A DNA stretch of 64,000 bases from Spirometra erinaceieuropaei (Eukaryota > Platyhelminthes > Cestoda > Diphyllobothriidea > Diphyllobothriidae), in contig CACRXP010000175.1 in assembly GCA_902702965.1 (NCBI GenBank), forward strand, positions 274,627-338,626, written 5' to 3'. Below are positions 10,600 to 23,626 of this stretch, piece by piece. The notes under the pieces are model-generated. The model did no database searches. It saw nothing but the letters and a program-made list of their open reading frames with translations, and had not been told where the DNA came from. Position 1 is the first letter of the stretch, and every line of letters begins with the position of its first letter. The position numbers and the translations under genes were made by a program.

Positions 10600-13500
10600 A
10601 TGAGAGATTTTCACGTGCTAGGGCAACAAACCACGACGAATAAACCCGTGTCCCAGTGTCTGGCATTGGAGGTCATGAGTTTATGATGTCGTTTGAGACA
10701 AGAAAGTGTCTTACTGCAGATCCCACCAGACAATAACACTGCATCACTGCTCTGATTTACTGCGAGTTTTGGATGGTTTTTGAGAGGGAAGGCAGAAGGT
10801 CCAAGCCAGTGTTCGTCTTCATTTGAGGGATTCGGTAGGTGTCTGTGTCGGAAAGAATGAGCGGGTTGTTAAGGACACTTCGGCGTTTCAGACTTCTATT
10901 TCGTCATCGCAAACGCTCTTTCATCAGAAATGAGCAGTTGAGGGGTTCTTTTCTCAGTGGAGTTACGCGTCCTCCAGCACGCGTCATATTAACTGGCGAG
11001 AAAATACTAGCACGTATACGCCTTCGCCTTGCAACCCCACTTTACGCTAGGAACCGTGCAGATACAGTTAGAAAACAATGGAATATGTTCATTATAGCTT
11101 ATCTTAGACGCTGTCAGTCTCCTCTAATCACAGAAAAAATACCTCAGCCAAACTCATCCATTTCGACTGCTCATTGACTTCATTTGTTTTTTTGTGTCTG
11201 TTTACTCGATGTAACGCAAATAGGAAGCTTGCTTTAAGTTAAAACACCTGATTTCCGAGGCAAAATAATGGCAAAAGTTAGAAAAGAGAGTGACATATAA
11301 AATAGAGGCTTTCGTGTTTTACGTTTAGTATTTATTGAGGTCAAGAACTTTGTTTTAATCAGCGATCACATTTTGTAGATTATTCTTGACGCCGAAACAC
11401 TTGCGGTCCGCTCACTGACAATCGACATCCCGATAAGCCGAACTCTTGCATACTTTTCTACTTACCCGCTGGCGTTTATGTTTCTAGCCGCGTTATGTTA
11501 CAATCGCTTCTCCGCAACCATTGTTCGGTCCTTGACTGTTGTTCACGTTCTATCTATATGCTTCTCTGCATCGTTACTCCTCCCCAGACTAGCAGCCGGA
11601 GCGGATGCATTTATACCAAGAGCACGGAACTTTCTCTGGAAGGTCATAATTAAAGGTATCAACATAATATTGAATCAGGCATAGAATTTTTGCGAGTAAT
11701 ATGCATTATATGAAATTTTGTCAACTGTTTGTATGGTCATACTTAAGCCCTTTCAGACCAAATTCCATACCCATGAATTGATTTGATACATGTCCTATCT
11801 TTTTAATAAGGAATGTGTATTGATATTTAAAAAAGAATCTATTTGTTTTATTTAGAATTTTGCTGGGTTTCGACTTTTTTGGACAGAAATTGGGAGAGAA
11901 TTCACGATATTCGCATACCTTATGGAAAAGAAATTTGATCGTTGGGACTTCTTAAATTTGGGGATTTGTATAAAATCTTCGTTGCTTCTACCGTTTTGGT
12001 GGGCTTTTTGATTCGTTATTGAATTCACTTTAAGTATATCTTAATCATTTGTGACCTTGAGTAAGAAATCTCGATCATGTTGTAGTCTTCTGGTGCAGAG
12101 GTGGCGAAAACCGTATTTATGGTATAGCTGTAATTATGGACCCTAGGCTCCAAGACATTTCGACAAACATTTGGTAAAGTTTCTCTAAATGCCTTCTTGT
12201 TTCTTTTAGTAATTTAAAAGTATAATGTACACGAAATTGAACAGTAAACTAGGAGAGATAATTCGTACATACTGTAAAGTTAGTAGCCGGCTAATCAGCC
12301 GGAAATGACCATTCCAGTCTCTCTTGTCTTCGTCGGAAATGCTATTCTGCCTATATCATGCGTCGATTTGCGGCTGCTGGTTGGGCTCGAAAGAGAGCCC
12401 GTAAGGCACAACGGAACAAGGGAGTTCTGTAGGAACTATCAGTGAGCACCCCGTACCATTCTATGCTTAAGGGATAAGTTCATTTATAGAGATAACAGCG
12501 GCACATGATTTAGACGAAATATAAGACTATTGCCTGTGATTCATTACGTCCTAACGCTTTATTCGTCTAGCCGCAATGCACATTTATGCGTATGTAGCCG
12601 CCTTTTGGTCCGAAATGCGATTAAAAAACAACGACCGATTTTTTAAGCTTGGCCTGAAAACTTGTAGTTATGTTCGGACCGCATCTGGATGCTGACTTGC
12701 AATTAAACGAAAGTGACAAGTGCCCACTAAAGATAACGCGTTCGGTGTTATTCCCCTGATATTCAATCTTTGTGGAAATATTTAGGTTTTCATACTGTGG
12801 CACTGTTCTATTAGCGGCTGACCACAAAAACAGAACTATAGAAGAGAAAAGGTACCGGATCCTAAATTTATTTCTTTGAAGTTTTAAAACCTCACTGCGC
12901 TTGTATTTATGAACAAGCGAAACCATGCAGCTCATATCAACCGGGAATGCGCCTTAGTGGCTGTTGGTAAGTATTGACAGCGCTTCCTATGTTCCTGGAA
13001 ATTAAATATACCATTCGACTGGGTACTAGTTTGGCTCTTACGATATTGTCATCTTGCCTGTAACCAACTTATGTACTGAGTTTCATGTAGGTGTAATTCC
13101 ACATTCAAATTTCGAGTCGCAAATTCATAAGGGCCGGCAACTGGTAATCAAAACTGCTGTCGCTGCAATTCTTCGCTGACACTTCTGTTCACTTTATATG
13201 TCTTCGCAGACACTGTTCATAATCCGCGTGCCTTTCATTGTCTCTTCTCACTCGTGTGTTAATTATTTAGAAATCTGCATGTTAAATTAAATACTTAGAC
13301 CACTTATGGCGTTCTAGGGCGGTTTTCTGTTACCCATTTTGTAGTGCTTTGATATCTCTTGCTCGTCCATCAGCATGGGATAGAATTCCACTATCTCCGC
13401 GGCATTTTCCATCGTCTTTACCTTTGTATATTCGCTGCGCAAAACGTTTTCCTTCCACGCACACGATATTCCAGTTAACTGACGGGAGATCGAACTATAT

Positions 13501-16500
13501 TATGAGATAAAAACACTGTTCACTGAGAATACTCCTTCCCATGACTTCAAACCACACTTAAATTCAATATTAAAATCTGGATTATCTATTTCGATCAACT
13601 TAATGGAGCACTACGCCACACTACGACGATGTTGTCAGCCTCACTGTGAATTCCTTTATACCTTTAGTGAAGTAATGTTGCTCTCTGGGACTTTTCTGAA
13701 CTCGTCCAATTGTAAGTGGATCTTTCACATTATTGCGTGATTTATTCATCCAAGTTATTTTGACTGGAAATTTGGAGTATTTTGTTTGCCGAAGATGCTT
13801 ACCTCAAATTTTAAACATAAGTGAAGATGCAGACATTTCGAGCATCGGAATATTCTGTTTACTGTTCTGAGCTTTTAAATTCCTGCAGGAGTACATCGTT
13901 ATAGGTAGTAGCAGCAAAGGAACAGGCAATATTTATAAGGCTTGCTAGTAATTCATCGGTCGATGATGTAAGACTGGAGGTGGCTGCGCAGGGCTGCGTA
14001 CGTCGGCGCTAGATTAATCCTATCTACTGGCAAACTCTGCTAATCATATAGAAATCGTGTGTTTTCAGTTCGATATGTACGGTTTACAAATACCAGGAAA
14101 CCAATCAATCAGAGAAGCAAAAACCGTAGAATTAGTCGACACGAAACCACTTCGTAACGCCTTTTAACTGCTGACGGCCGCTTTTACATCAGATTACAAG
14201 TAATTCAATTTAGACAGCAGGACCTTAGTTCGGAACGCACACACAATCCATCCAAGGAGAAGACAACACAGAATGAAAGGTACATGTACTCGGAGTACCC
14301 TTCTGGAGTGAGGATGGTGTTGTTTATTTAGGAAGCACTTGGTGATTAAGCGAGCTGCTACATTTTTCTGACTTTAAAAGGCATATAGGCAAGTGTTTTA
14401 CTAAATTGTATACTAGTTCAAGATGAACGCGGGCACTGCGCTACTTGAAAGGACCCCATGTACACTTGACCTGGCAAAAAAAACAGATCATCTTGTTAAC
14501 GTAACCATGCTTCAACAATCGCCAGTCTTTTAATGCATACCCCTTCTTGCGTAACCGTTCTCTTACATTCTTTTGCTAACGCCTTCTTTACTGACTATTT
14601 TTAGCCAATTGGTCTGCGTCTGCGTATGCCTAACTATGACTTCTAACAGACTGCTTGAAGGTTGGAACGCTCTGCCCCCGGATGTCTTTCCATCGAGGTA
14701 TTTGAGAGGAAGCTGGATTTGCATAGCCGTGTCCACTAAATTACCACCCGACCTCTATAACTTTGACAAATCCCGTTGTTATAATACCACTTGCTATATT
14801 TCGGTAATATTTCAACTTGGATTCGTCAATGCATCAAAAACACTGCCTACGCTTACTGCATGCACTCATGCAACTTTTAATTCTGTATTACTGGTCGTTA
14901 CACTCGAGACTGTTTGTTTATCTCTACAGAGTTGACGCTTTTCCAATTACTTGTTACCTTTATGATACCTTTTCCAGTTTTAGAGATTTTCGACTTGTTT
15001 GTAAACAAATAGGAAGTTTGGAGATGATAACCTACACTTCCATCAAGAAAACCGAACTGAATTGAATTATTCTGATATAGGCTTTCTGTACACAGTCAAT
15101 TATCTGCGTATTTATTGCGTGTTACCTATGACAGCAGTTGCGGGAAGCAGTTGACGAGACTGCGAACTGGTTGGCCCCAAACAATTCCCCGTGTTATAAA
15201 TCAATAGCAAGCAGTTAACAGGCTATAGCGAGCTTTCTAATACGCGTAAATCTTGGTATACATGTACGTTACCAGTGCGTCCGCTGTGAAATTTTCAATG
15301 ACTCTCCATAGTCCAGGATGCTGTGCTAAGCGCGTATTCGTGAAAACATCTCGCGAATAGGAATTCTCGCGGTTTTCTCGTGAAATTTAATCTTCAGCTG
15401 CAAAGAAACAATGTCAAACACTGGCAAATGGGCCAGCCCGTCATCGTTATATCGGGAAGGATAAGGAGGGAGCAGAGTGGTATGAATCTGGGCTGGCTAC
15501 ACATTTCTGCGTAGTTTCGGAATCTACACGGTGTTTATCGTCAGGACCAGAGGATAGCATACAGCTCAGTTAAAATTCCAACTGGAATCAGTCGGTGGTG
15601 GACTGTAGTCGAATTATCGATTTTTTGTCGCAAATATTCTTAAACGCCTACCTGGACTGAGTCATCGATCGTCGGCCAGAACATCCATTGTGCGCCCGAG
15701 ACCTGGTTTTTAGACTTTAATTCGCTTGTCTAATGGTCTTGGAGAAGATGCGTGAGGAGCCACCAGGTTGTGTTTACTTTCTCCCCCGGCAGTAGGTCTG
15801 TGTTCATGCTACCTCGTCTGGATTCGCTCACCGATTTCACCTGCACAAACGGCGCTGCCGCAACTGAGTTAATTTCAGAAGTAGAGAAATACGACCAGAC
15901 TAGACATTCTATCCAAAATGAACGTGTTTATTAATGACTCCAGACAATCATCCTGCATTGGTTCTGTGCGTACTATGTTGGATATGTGTCCAGTTATATT
16001 ATGCACCGTCATTCGATATGACCACCCATTTCTTTATGGATCGTCGGCTTTCCTTGTCGGCATCCTTCATAATTCTGTGACCTAGGTCGAGGAAGCTTAT
16101 CTTGCTTATATTTCCGGTGAATAATTTCCAAGATTTGAAGAGGATGCTTGCTTAGGAATTTGCGTTCGCATTGACTACTTTAAGTCATAAGCGTTCGAAA
16201 AAAAGAGGGCTAGGGAAGCATACGAGAAAACTAAAATGTTTTCATGAAAGCAGAATCATGAATTGTCTGATATTATTTGGGACATCGCTTGACTGTGTCA
16301 CGCACTGAGAGTAGAGAGCCACCTCACACTCAGAACAAGGTCCTACAAATACATATTGTGCGTACAGTTCTTTATTTGGGAAAAAATACAAAAGTAGACA
16401 ATACGAGATATCAAAAAAATCTAATTAGGAGCAAAACTGTACACGCTGATGACGTTTGAGAATTAGCCAATTTTCTAAGCATTATGCCCTACATCTGACT

Positions 16501-17900
16501 TAACTAGCACTACATGCGCTCAGTATGATCGGTGGAGCTGTAACTATATCCATCCGATTAGTCTGCATATTTTAAATGTGTCCTGTTGAGTGACCTGTAT
16601 GCCATCGAGGTGCCATGTTATACTTTTCTGAAATGTTAAAACCGATCATTAGTTTGCCGGTCGGAATCTGTGGTGATCCCGCCCTCGGCGTCGGTTGCAA
16701 CGTCACGCCTCTGCCTATAGAAACCGGGCACTCACACACTACCGGCAGTCGTTTGTTCGCCCTTCTGATGGCCCTGTGTGGTTCTTTCATCGACACCGGC
16801 CAATCGCTGAAAGGAAATCGCTCTGCCTGGTTTTCAGCCAATTACAATCATCCAAGCCTGCCAAACAGAATCAAAGCTGATGCACATATGCTTTCGTTCA
16901 AAGCACTCTAGAGGATGATGTCGTGAGTCGAGACGTGCGTCTGACGTCGTCTGCCATCCTAATCCAGCTTATACGCCATCCGTTCTGTATAAAATACAAT
17001 TTTCGCCGCATAAACGCCTAAATTTCCATTTTTCTGGTGCCTAACCCTTGGTTTACCTACCTCACCAAATAAGCCAACGCGGTCTGCACAGACAGTTCAG
17101 CCAGGCGGAATCAACCTGTCGGCTGCTGTCGGTAATAAGCAGACTGGTAGGTTGTTTCAACCATCAAACCCTCATTATTTATCTCGAAGTTGTTGCTACT
17201 TGTTTTCATTTAGTTGCACGTATTGCTGCATGAGAACGTTCTGTGAAATATGCGTGGTGTGTGAGGTAGACTAGGACTCGGAATGATGGGTTCGAACTCT
17301 TGTCCCACCGATCGTGTTTCCTTCTTCAATGAGCTAGACATTGACTTTCTCACGTGTGTTCAGCGTGAAGACAACGCTGCGAAGATTGGGGAATTAGGTT
17401 ATTTGCAAAACGCATTGGTGTATCGTCCCAATGTGAATGCAAAAAAGGCATTACGGGAAACAGCATGTAACGACACGTCTGGCTTGAGAAGTTAAGGTGT
17501 GCCCACGACAGTGCCTCATCAACTCAGCTACAATTTTGCTTTTCCGACATTTAAAATAAAACCCTTCAATCCTCTCCGCAAATCTTTTATGTCTGTCAAG
17601 TCGTTCATTTTATTTGAACGTAAATTTAACTCTAGTGCGTGACCGATCTCATATTCGCCTAAATTCTGAAGTGCGTCTTTGATTAGGAAGGATTACTCAG
17701 CCGGGTTTTTAATATTGATTATCCTGCGACATAAGTCTATGCTATTTCGGACTCGCCAGGATGTTTGATTTCGAACGCACTGCATTTAGAGCCTCTGTAG
17801 AAACCAAAATCGGCAGAAGATGACCACTTAAGAAGCATGCACGTATTGTACTCATGTACGCATTGCTTTCCGATGGTCTTCCAAATTTAAAAATATTTCA
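10600..17900. other. Spacer without recognised features
   Basis: The stretch between the arms of the inverted duplication. Open frames here are short and lack splice context or known motifs. The best is 12935-12621 on minus (104 codons) with a hydrophobic segment and N-glycosylation sequons, possibly an exon of an unknown membrane or secreted protein, but unsupported. 14573-14935 and 16615-16911 are open by chance as far as I can tell. Confidence 0.4.
17281..17337 (+). repeat. Truncated copy of the hammerhead-associated repeat
   Basis: Contains AATGATGGGTTCGAACTCTTGTCCCACCGATC then TTTCCTTCTTC: the 5' half of the motif joined to the conserved tail, with the GAAAC part deleted. Confidence 0.45.
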
Positions 17901-18111
17901 TGGAAGCATCCACCTAAATATGCTTTCTGCCAATTAGTTGGTAGCAAATAGTGTCGACTTTACATCCTCTGTCCGAAGACAGGGTATAATTCGGTTTTGA
18001 AAATTTTTCCAGATCCAGTATATGAGTCCAAACTCCAAGCATTGTCAACGCTCGAAACTTTTTGACGCAGAATCGCCATCTACATTATCTTACACGTCTT
18101 CCATTTCAGAA

Positions 18112-18681
18112 AACAAACAAAAATTCCCACACCACAATCACGGAATTTATTTGGCCAATGTTGTGGAACGCCGTGTAAAACCGGGATAGTTCTGCCTTAT
18201 TTCGAGATCAACAAGACGAAATTTTCGATGATCACCCAAAGCCTCGACTTCTCTGATGACTGCGCTTTCAAGAAAAGCATCTGTCAAGGTGGATTTAAAC
18301 AGTTTACCTGTGAAGGCACTTTTCCTACCGCTACCATGTGCTTTAAGAGAACGGTGAATCAACCTAATGCCCAGTTCTTATAATATTAAAGTATCCTAGA
18401 GTCCCTGTTTACAGTCCAGCACGATTTTGGAGACAGTAGAATTTTAATTTCATAACGTCAGCACAAATGCCAAAGTTAACCGCCCCCTTTACATATCATG
18501 GAAGTCCTCCCTAGTGCCTATATCCAAGGTCATAATTAACAATCTCTCAGAGAAAGTACTGAAGGAAGTCGTTAAAATGCATTAAATGTCCGTATGGTAA
18601 ACGGCGGTTAGTATCACAACGCAGGCATTTTCTAATTGAACATATTTGAAACACAATGCACCCCGGTGTTGTGTATGATAA
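18112..18681 (+). pseudogene. Secreted-protein family copy 3 (subfamily IV), pseudogene
   Basis: The region begins after an acceptor-like TTTCAG and reads into exon 2-like sequence with HHNHGIYL, then loses the frame with a TAG near 18192. The downstream part is still recognisable on the nucleotide level as DDC, the SCKIT region (here TCEGT) and the KRT donor. An intron-like stretch from GTGAAT to TTTACAG (about 18352-18408) precedes an exon 3-like part with several stops that ends near CCCCGGTGTTGTGTATGA. No exon 1 was found upstream. It is closest to the damaged copy at 47.5-48.3 kb, sharing upstream intron and 3' flank, so the two arose by duplication of genomic DNA. It is not expected to make a family protein. 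Confidence 0.75.
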
Positions 18682-18854
18682 TCGTTCAATCCCATTGCAC
18701 GACATTTTTCTGGTCCTAATATCGTTGTTAAACTTGTGGTCTAGGGGTGGAGGAGTTTAAAAGTTACTTCTTGGTCAGTCGTGAACAAAGGATGACTAAA
18801 GAAAATAAATGTTTTAATGTGGTCACTTCTTTTATGTTTCTGTACTGAACACCA

Positions 18855-19040
18855 TTGCAACAATGTCGGATATGTCGTCTTGCCAGCACACCAGTCTATG
18901 CGAGGCTGTTTACTCATAAAATTGGAACCAACAGGTGGCCTTGGACAAAGCCAAGAGTTCAGATTTCGCGTCATTTGAAGATGACCTTACCTGCAATTGA
19001 TGACTCAATCGACAGATATGTCGATCTGCTACACCCATAA
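18855..19040 (+). repeat. PLE-tail-like relic downstream of copy 3
   Basis: Open frame ending IDDSIDRYVDLLHP, similar to the NSVNRFVDLTPVY tail of the PLE at 28.3 kb. A diverged counterpart, DDSARGHIDLSHV, lies at 48578-48760, downstream of copy 7. Both belong to the flank shared by the two subfamily IV copies. Confidence 0.4.
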
Positions 19041-19833
19041 ACAGTGCTGTTACAAAAAATCAATGTCCATTTGCAGCACACTGGCAGCCTTCTAATATAC
19101 GTCTAAATGTACTTTCGAAAAGGAAAATGCGTTTTCCCTTCCTCGCATGAATTGCCATAAGCCGAGCCCAAAAACGCCAACTCTAGCCTTCATCCCAGTG
19201 GCATATAATAGCGCAGGGTGGAAACTCTATTCCCCAGAATAACCCTCTTAACACCAGTTTGAGCAGTCGCCCAAAACTTAGCTCTGATTCCAACACCAGA
19301 AATTTTTGATATTGACAACGCTATTGAAGGTGGAAATCTGCTTCCTGCATTACCCCTTTCGCAAAAAACTGCTACACAAACTGTTACGAAGCACACCAAC
19401 CACATAGGCGGGAGGGGTTACCAACCCTACCCTTACCGGCACAGAAGAATGCAGACTCATGCAGTGAATGCCTCCTAACTGTATCTCAATCAAAACCACT
19501 GAGTACGGTCTGGACTCCCAAGTGTTAGTAAACTAGCAATCTTCATATTAATTTCTGGAATTCTTATAACAAGGACACCTCTCTTCTGCCATATCTCACA
19601 TTAGGACACTTATTCGTCTCAGATGACACACATAACTCATGACCCCTAGTGGGGCGCAACAGACTAAAATGTCGCACATTAAATGAAGCAAAACAACCAC
19701 CATGAAGGCTAGTATTCCAGACACTGGAACACTAGTTCATCCGTCACAGTTTTGTGGTCTGTGCACGCAATAGTCCATCGTTAGCGATAAAAAACACCAA
19801 AGCAGGCTTCACGGAATCTATGAAGAGGTAGGA

Positions 19834-19866
19834 CCAATCGACAACTCGCGGCAGGCAGTATTTAAG
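19834..19866 (+). promoter_or_regulatory. CCAAT box and TATA-like element of copy 4
   Basis: CCAAT at 19834-19838 and TATTTAAG at 19859-19866, 86 and 61 nt before the ATG at 19920. Spacing between the two elements matches copies 2 and 8. Confidence 0.55.
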
Positions 19867-19919
19867 TCCTCCGCCTCATGCAAAAATTAGACATTTGGTT
19901 GTACGTTGGAACAATTATC

Positions 19920-20917
19920 ATGCACTTTGGTTTAATGTTGCTCTTGATGTTCAATATGCCACTTCCCTGCCCAGCCTGCTTCATACGCCTCGGTAGGTTT
20001 TGATATCCCTGTCAGGATACATATGTAAATTATAGTTAGGCGGACCCATGACGTTTAGAGGCCTATTTATCTCTACAGCAGATTACTCCACTCTACATAA
20101 TGTATTTGACAAGGGCTTCCAACAGTGGCTTTAAACTCGAACTAAGTACCATTATCAAAATTACTGACATATTATCATTTATATCCTCATCACTAATGTT
20201 CCTTTTATTACCGACGGCGGCATGCATCGTCCAGAAGGTCTGTCTATTCACAAGCGCTTCAATGAGCGGGGTGGTTTTGTGATAACATTATTTCCTAGGC
20301 ATTCTCATTATCCTTCTCTTTTTATGTTTTTTTGCAAATGAAGAAAAGTGCCCTCGCCATAAGCACGGACTTTATTTGACAGACTTTGTGCAACATACCC
20401 TGGAAAGTCTTTTGGAAGTCAAGATTACTGTTCCATATGATACGATGAGCAAAACGGCCTTTTCAATGACATTTGATAGTCCGGGATTCTGTGATGACTG
20501 TGTTTTTAACAAAGCATTCCCCGAGGGTAGGTTTGCTCGGGTTTCTTGCAAAATTACATTTCCCGCCGTTACTGTGTACTTTGAAAGGCAGGTATCTTAG
20601 CGCACTTCCTTGTTCTTTTGACTTGTAATTTTTTCTAGACTCATTTCTTGCCAATGCATGGGAGATTAGAGAAAATGAGACTTGAAGTAGCCAACGTCAG
20701 CGCGGATGCAGAAGTAAATGTGATTTTTAAGCACCAGAGAACTTCCGCCATGCATTTGTCCGGACTCAACTTCCTCAATCTGTATGATGTACTTGTAAAG
20801 AAAGCTGCGATGGAACGCCAGAGGTCTTATTGGAAATCGACTGTCATCTCGAATGTTCATGCGCTGTCTGGCTGGGCGTACCTGCAACACAATTCGCCCA
20901 GGTGTTTCGTATTCTAA
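19920..20917 (+). CDS. Secreted-protein family copy 4 (subfamily II), intact, three exons
   Basis: Join of exon 1 at 19920-19992 (73 nt), exon 2 at 20344-20591 (248 nt) and exon 3 at 20639-20917 (279 nt), giving 600 nt and 199 residues, exactly the dimensions of copy 2. Exon 1 encodes MHFGLMLLLMFNMPLPC then PACFIRL, a signal peptide, with donor GTAGGT in phase 1. Exon 2 reads EKCPRHKHGLYLTDFVQ and later DDC and SCKITFPA, and ends ERQ with donor GTATCT. Intron 2 is 47 nt and ends TTCTAG. Exon 3 has the NVS sequon and ends WAYLQHNSPRCFVF. Promoter elements lie upstream: CCAAT at 19834 and TATTTAAG at 19859. The gene and its flanks are an inverted duplicate of the 6.3-10.6 kb region. Function unknown; likely a secreted glycoprotein. 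Confidence 0.82.
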
Positions 20918-22234
20918 TCGTCCATGTCAGCTGCCTAGCATTATTCTGCTACTTATATGGTGTTGATCGGCTGAGTTGAACGTTAGTGAGCTTCGAATTG
21001 TAATTCATTTTTGATTGTGTGGACCTGAGAAGAGAAGATAAAATGTGCGTCTGGATGCTTTTTCAAGTTTCTGTATTGAATGCAGCTTCAGTAATTTTAT
21101 AACTCCGGTAAGCATACTTAGACGTCACCGCATGAACAAACTTCTGCTTGTATTCGATAAGATAAACTGAATTTTATTCAGATTTGATTGTGTGGAGACG
21201 GGAAGAGAAATTAAATTGTGATTCTGGACGCTTTTTCAAATGCAGTTACAGTACTTTTTAGGAATCAGGTAATCACGCTTAAACGTCACCGCATGATCAC
21301 GCGTCCGCTGGCATGCGAGAATGCAAACTGACCCGGGTAACTACTGGCCAGTTTAATTAAGGCAACTATCCTGCATTCTTCATTTAACCCTATTCAAGAA
21401 TAGCGAAACACGCGTGTTTGGGTTTGTAGCTTATGCGTGTGTTGTCAGTCCGGCAAATAGTCACGCAAACCGTATTCAGTCAGTCGAGACACGGTGAATT
21501 AAGCGTAGCTGTATCTAAGGAGTTATTCCATGACTGAGGTCAATTTGCTTGTCAATCGTCAGTTTTCTTTGATGTAGTCAGTGAGCACTATGACGGCCCT
21601 CACCTCCGAAAATAAAAAGCCCAAGACTATCCCGAAAGTCACTGGTATATTGCGTCTATTTTAAGGGTTTTAGCATACTGGGTGAGCACATATTTTGAAC
21701 GTGACTGGATGCCTCTGCGAGTTTCAGCCAGCCATGATGTCAAGCCCGTATTGAATGCTCTCGTCGCGGTGGTTTTAGCCATAGGCGGACCCTAGTCACT
21801 ATGAATACAAAGAGGAGGTACCGGATACCCCCTAAGGAGATGCAGTATTCTTTGCGTACAGAATAGTGAACCGGTCGCAGTAATGTGGCTCTGTTGGAGC
21901 GCGTCCAACGTTTGGAGATATTTAGTTTTTGACCTCCGTGTCAGCGAATGTCAGGGTCACACTGGCGTCACTTATTGATTGAAAATTCGCTCGGTTTACA
22001 TAAAAGGACGGACAACCACCTAATAGACATTCCAAAGTAGGTGGTGTTCGGTAGAGTTTTCGGTCGATTCTTCGTTGGCAGGTTGACATTCGCTGCCTCG
22101 TACTGACTCAAGGTGTCGGTGCTGCTGAAATGTCCACATTAGCTCATTTTTTGCAACATCCACAAGTACATTTAAGACAAAGACTAAATGAAGTGTTGAA
22201 GAAGGAGACATGATCTGTGGGGGCAAGAGAATTA

Positions 22235-22283
22235 TTTGCCAGATGTTTCGGATTCCTGCTCGAACCCATCATCAGAGACAAAA
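22235..22283 (-). ncRNA. Hammerhead-ribozyme-like motif, full core
   Basis: Minus strand: TTTTGTCT, CTGATGA, hairpin GGGTTC-GAGCAG-GAATCC, GAAAC, ATC, then TGGCAAA, which can pair with the upstream TTTGTC. Core bases CTGATGA and GAAA are both intact. Counterpart of the 7.2-kb motif in the inverted duplication. Confidence 0.5.
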
Positions 22284-22371
22284 GTTGATTCGAGCGGCTC
22301 ATGCAAGAGGGGTTGAAATATTTAGAGGATGTAGTCGTCATGCTGCCACATACCTATAAACATTCACAACT

Positions 22372-22790
22372 CCGCCGTAGTTGCTTTGTCCGCAACTGCA
22401 CCAGATCCGATAAGCGACTACAGACGTTTCTAAACTTCGCGCTGGGTCTTTCGATTTCATTTATCGGACCTGGTGCAGTTTTGGACAAGGCAACTTCGTC
22501 ACAGATACCGAAAGACAGCTGCGAACGCGAATGGTCGAACATGCTGCAGTAGTGCGAAGAAATGACGTCAGCTCTCAAGTTGAGGCCCATTCGACGAGAT
22601 CCGAGCACACATTCAAATACGACGAGGCCGAACTTTTCGCATGAGTTGACAACTGCCTGAGTTGGGAGCTAATTCGACAAGGCGGAGTACTAAGCCACGC
22701 GGGTAGCGCACAAGTGAACACTTTTCCCAACTCTACGGTCGGTGGATCAGATGCTGGAGCAATTCTCACACCAACACACTTTGTGGGTCA
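22372..22790 (+). mobile_element. GIY-YIG PLE fragment with a short inverted stub
   Basis: The plus-strand frame from about 22450 reads CSFGQGNFVTDTERQLRTRMVEH, SSQVEAHSTRSEHTFKYDEAELF, then a stop. At 22372-22412 an inverted stub of the same region remains (GTTGCTTTGTCCGCAACTGC). This is the counterpart of the 6.35-7.02 kb foldback in the other arm of the large inverted duplication, with most of one arm deleted. Confidence 0.68.
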
Positions 22791-23443
22791 TAGCATACTG
22801 GATGAGCAGATATTTTGAACGTGACTGGATGCCTCTGCGAATTTCTGCCAGTCATGATGTCAGGCTCGTATTGAATGCCCTCGTTGCGGCGGCTTTATTC
22901 ATAGGCATATCCTTGTCACTAGGAATAGACAGAGAAGGTGCTAAAGGCCGGTTGAGAGGACGATCCGTTCTGTGCAGCAAAATTGATGAACCGGTTAAAA
23001 TAATTTAGCTATGTGGATTCGTATCCGATGTTTGGAGAGGCTTAGTTTGCGACGTACGTGTCATGGCATATCATAGACACAGTGACGACATCAGCATTTT
23101 CATTGTTATAAATAGACTTCTGAACGTGTCCCACAACTGATTGCTTATTGCAGTGAGTATGCGCTAATCTATTGACTATTGAGGGCAGAACCTGACGCAA
23201 TTTCCCGTTCAGCAGCTGCGAGGGATTTTTTTCTGTCCAATTGGACACGCTATGATTAAAAGTTTAAAAGCCGTTTTAGTGTGCATTTTGGACGATGCTG
23301 CCATGTGTCACCTTTTCTAGTAAGCATATCGCTTATTTTTACGGTTTCAACTGGTAACATGGGCAGAGTTACCTCATAAAACGAATCAATGTAGCAGGGC
23401 CAAAAACGAAACAGTATAATATAAAATGCTTACGTTTGCGCAT

Positions 23444-23626
23444 ACAATGTTCTCTTTCCTAACCTTACTTCATATGGCGGGGATTAACTTCTCCCATCAC
23501 AGTGATCGACTTGCAGAGAAAACTATCAAAGAAAGGAAAGCGTCTGCACGGAATTGAGCGGTCATTGCAAAGGAGCAAGCACTAGCTAACAGGGTCTATT
23601 TGCAGCCCAATACACCACTGCGAATA
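23444..23626 (+). pseudogene. Exon-3 relic of the secreted-protein family
   Basis: One reading frame gives LHMAGINFS, then EKTIKERKASARN, a TGA stop, then AVIAKEQALANRVYLQPNTP. This follows the exon 3 of copies 1 and 6 residue by residue (LHMAKLNF..., KERSAS.WRTAVIAKAQALAN.AYLQRNTPRC). The TGA replaces the conserved tryptophan (TGG) and the terminal RC is lost (LRI). No exon 1 or exon 2 was found beside it. It follows a second copy of the family's downstream flanking repeat (22.78-23.10 kb), so it is probably what is left of another duplicated unit. Confidence 0.7.

Larger units (their letters stand above)
19810..22800. repeat. Right arm of a large inverted duplication (partner 6340-10560)
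   Basis: Promoter, gene copy 4, 3' flank, hammerhead-like motif and PLE fragment follow in the same order as at 10560 down to 6340 on the other strand. For example 21420-21560 mirrors 8200-8340 and 21660-21800 mirrors 7920-8060. The left arm is longer because of the intron transposon and the fuller PLE foldback. Confidence 0.72.

Noticed and set aside
16572..16911. Opposing open frames of 89 and 98 codons
   Set aside because: Neither has a motif, signal peptide or splice-supported neighbour; mutual antisense openness is likely chance.
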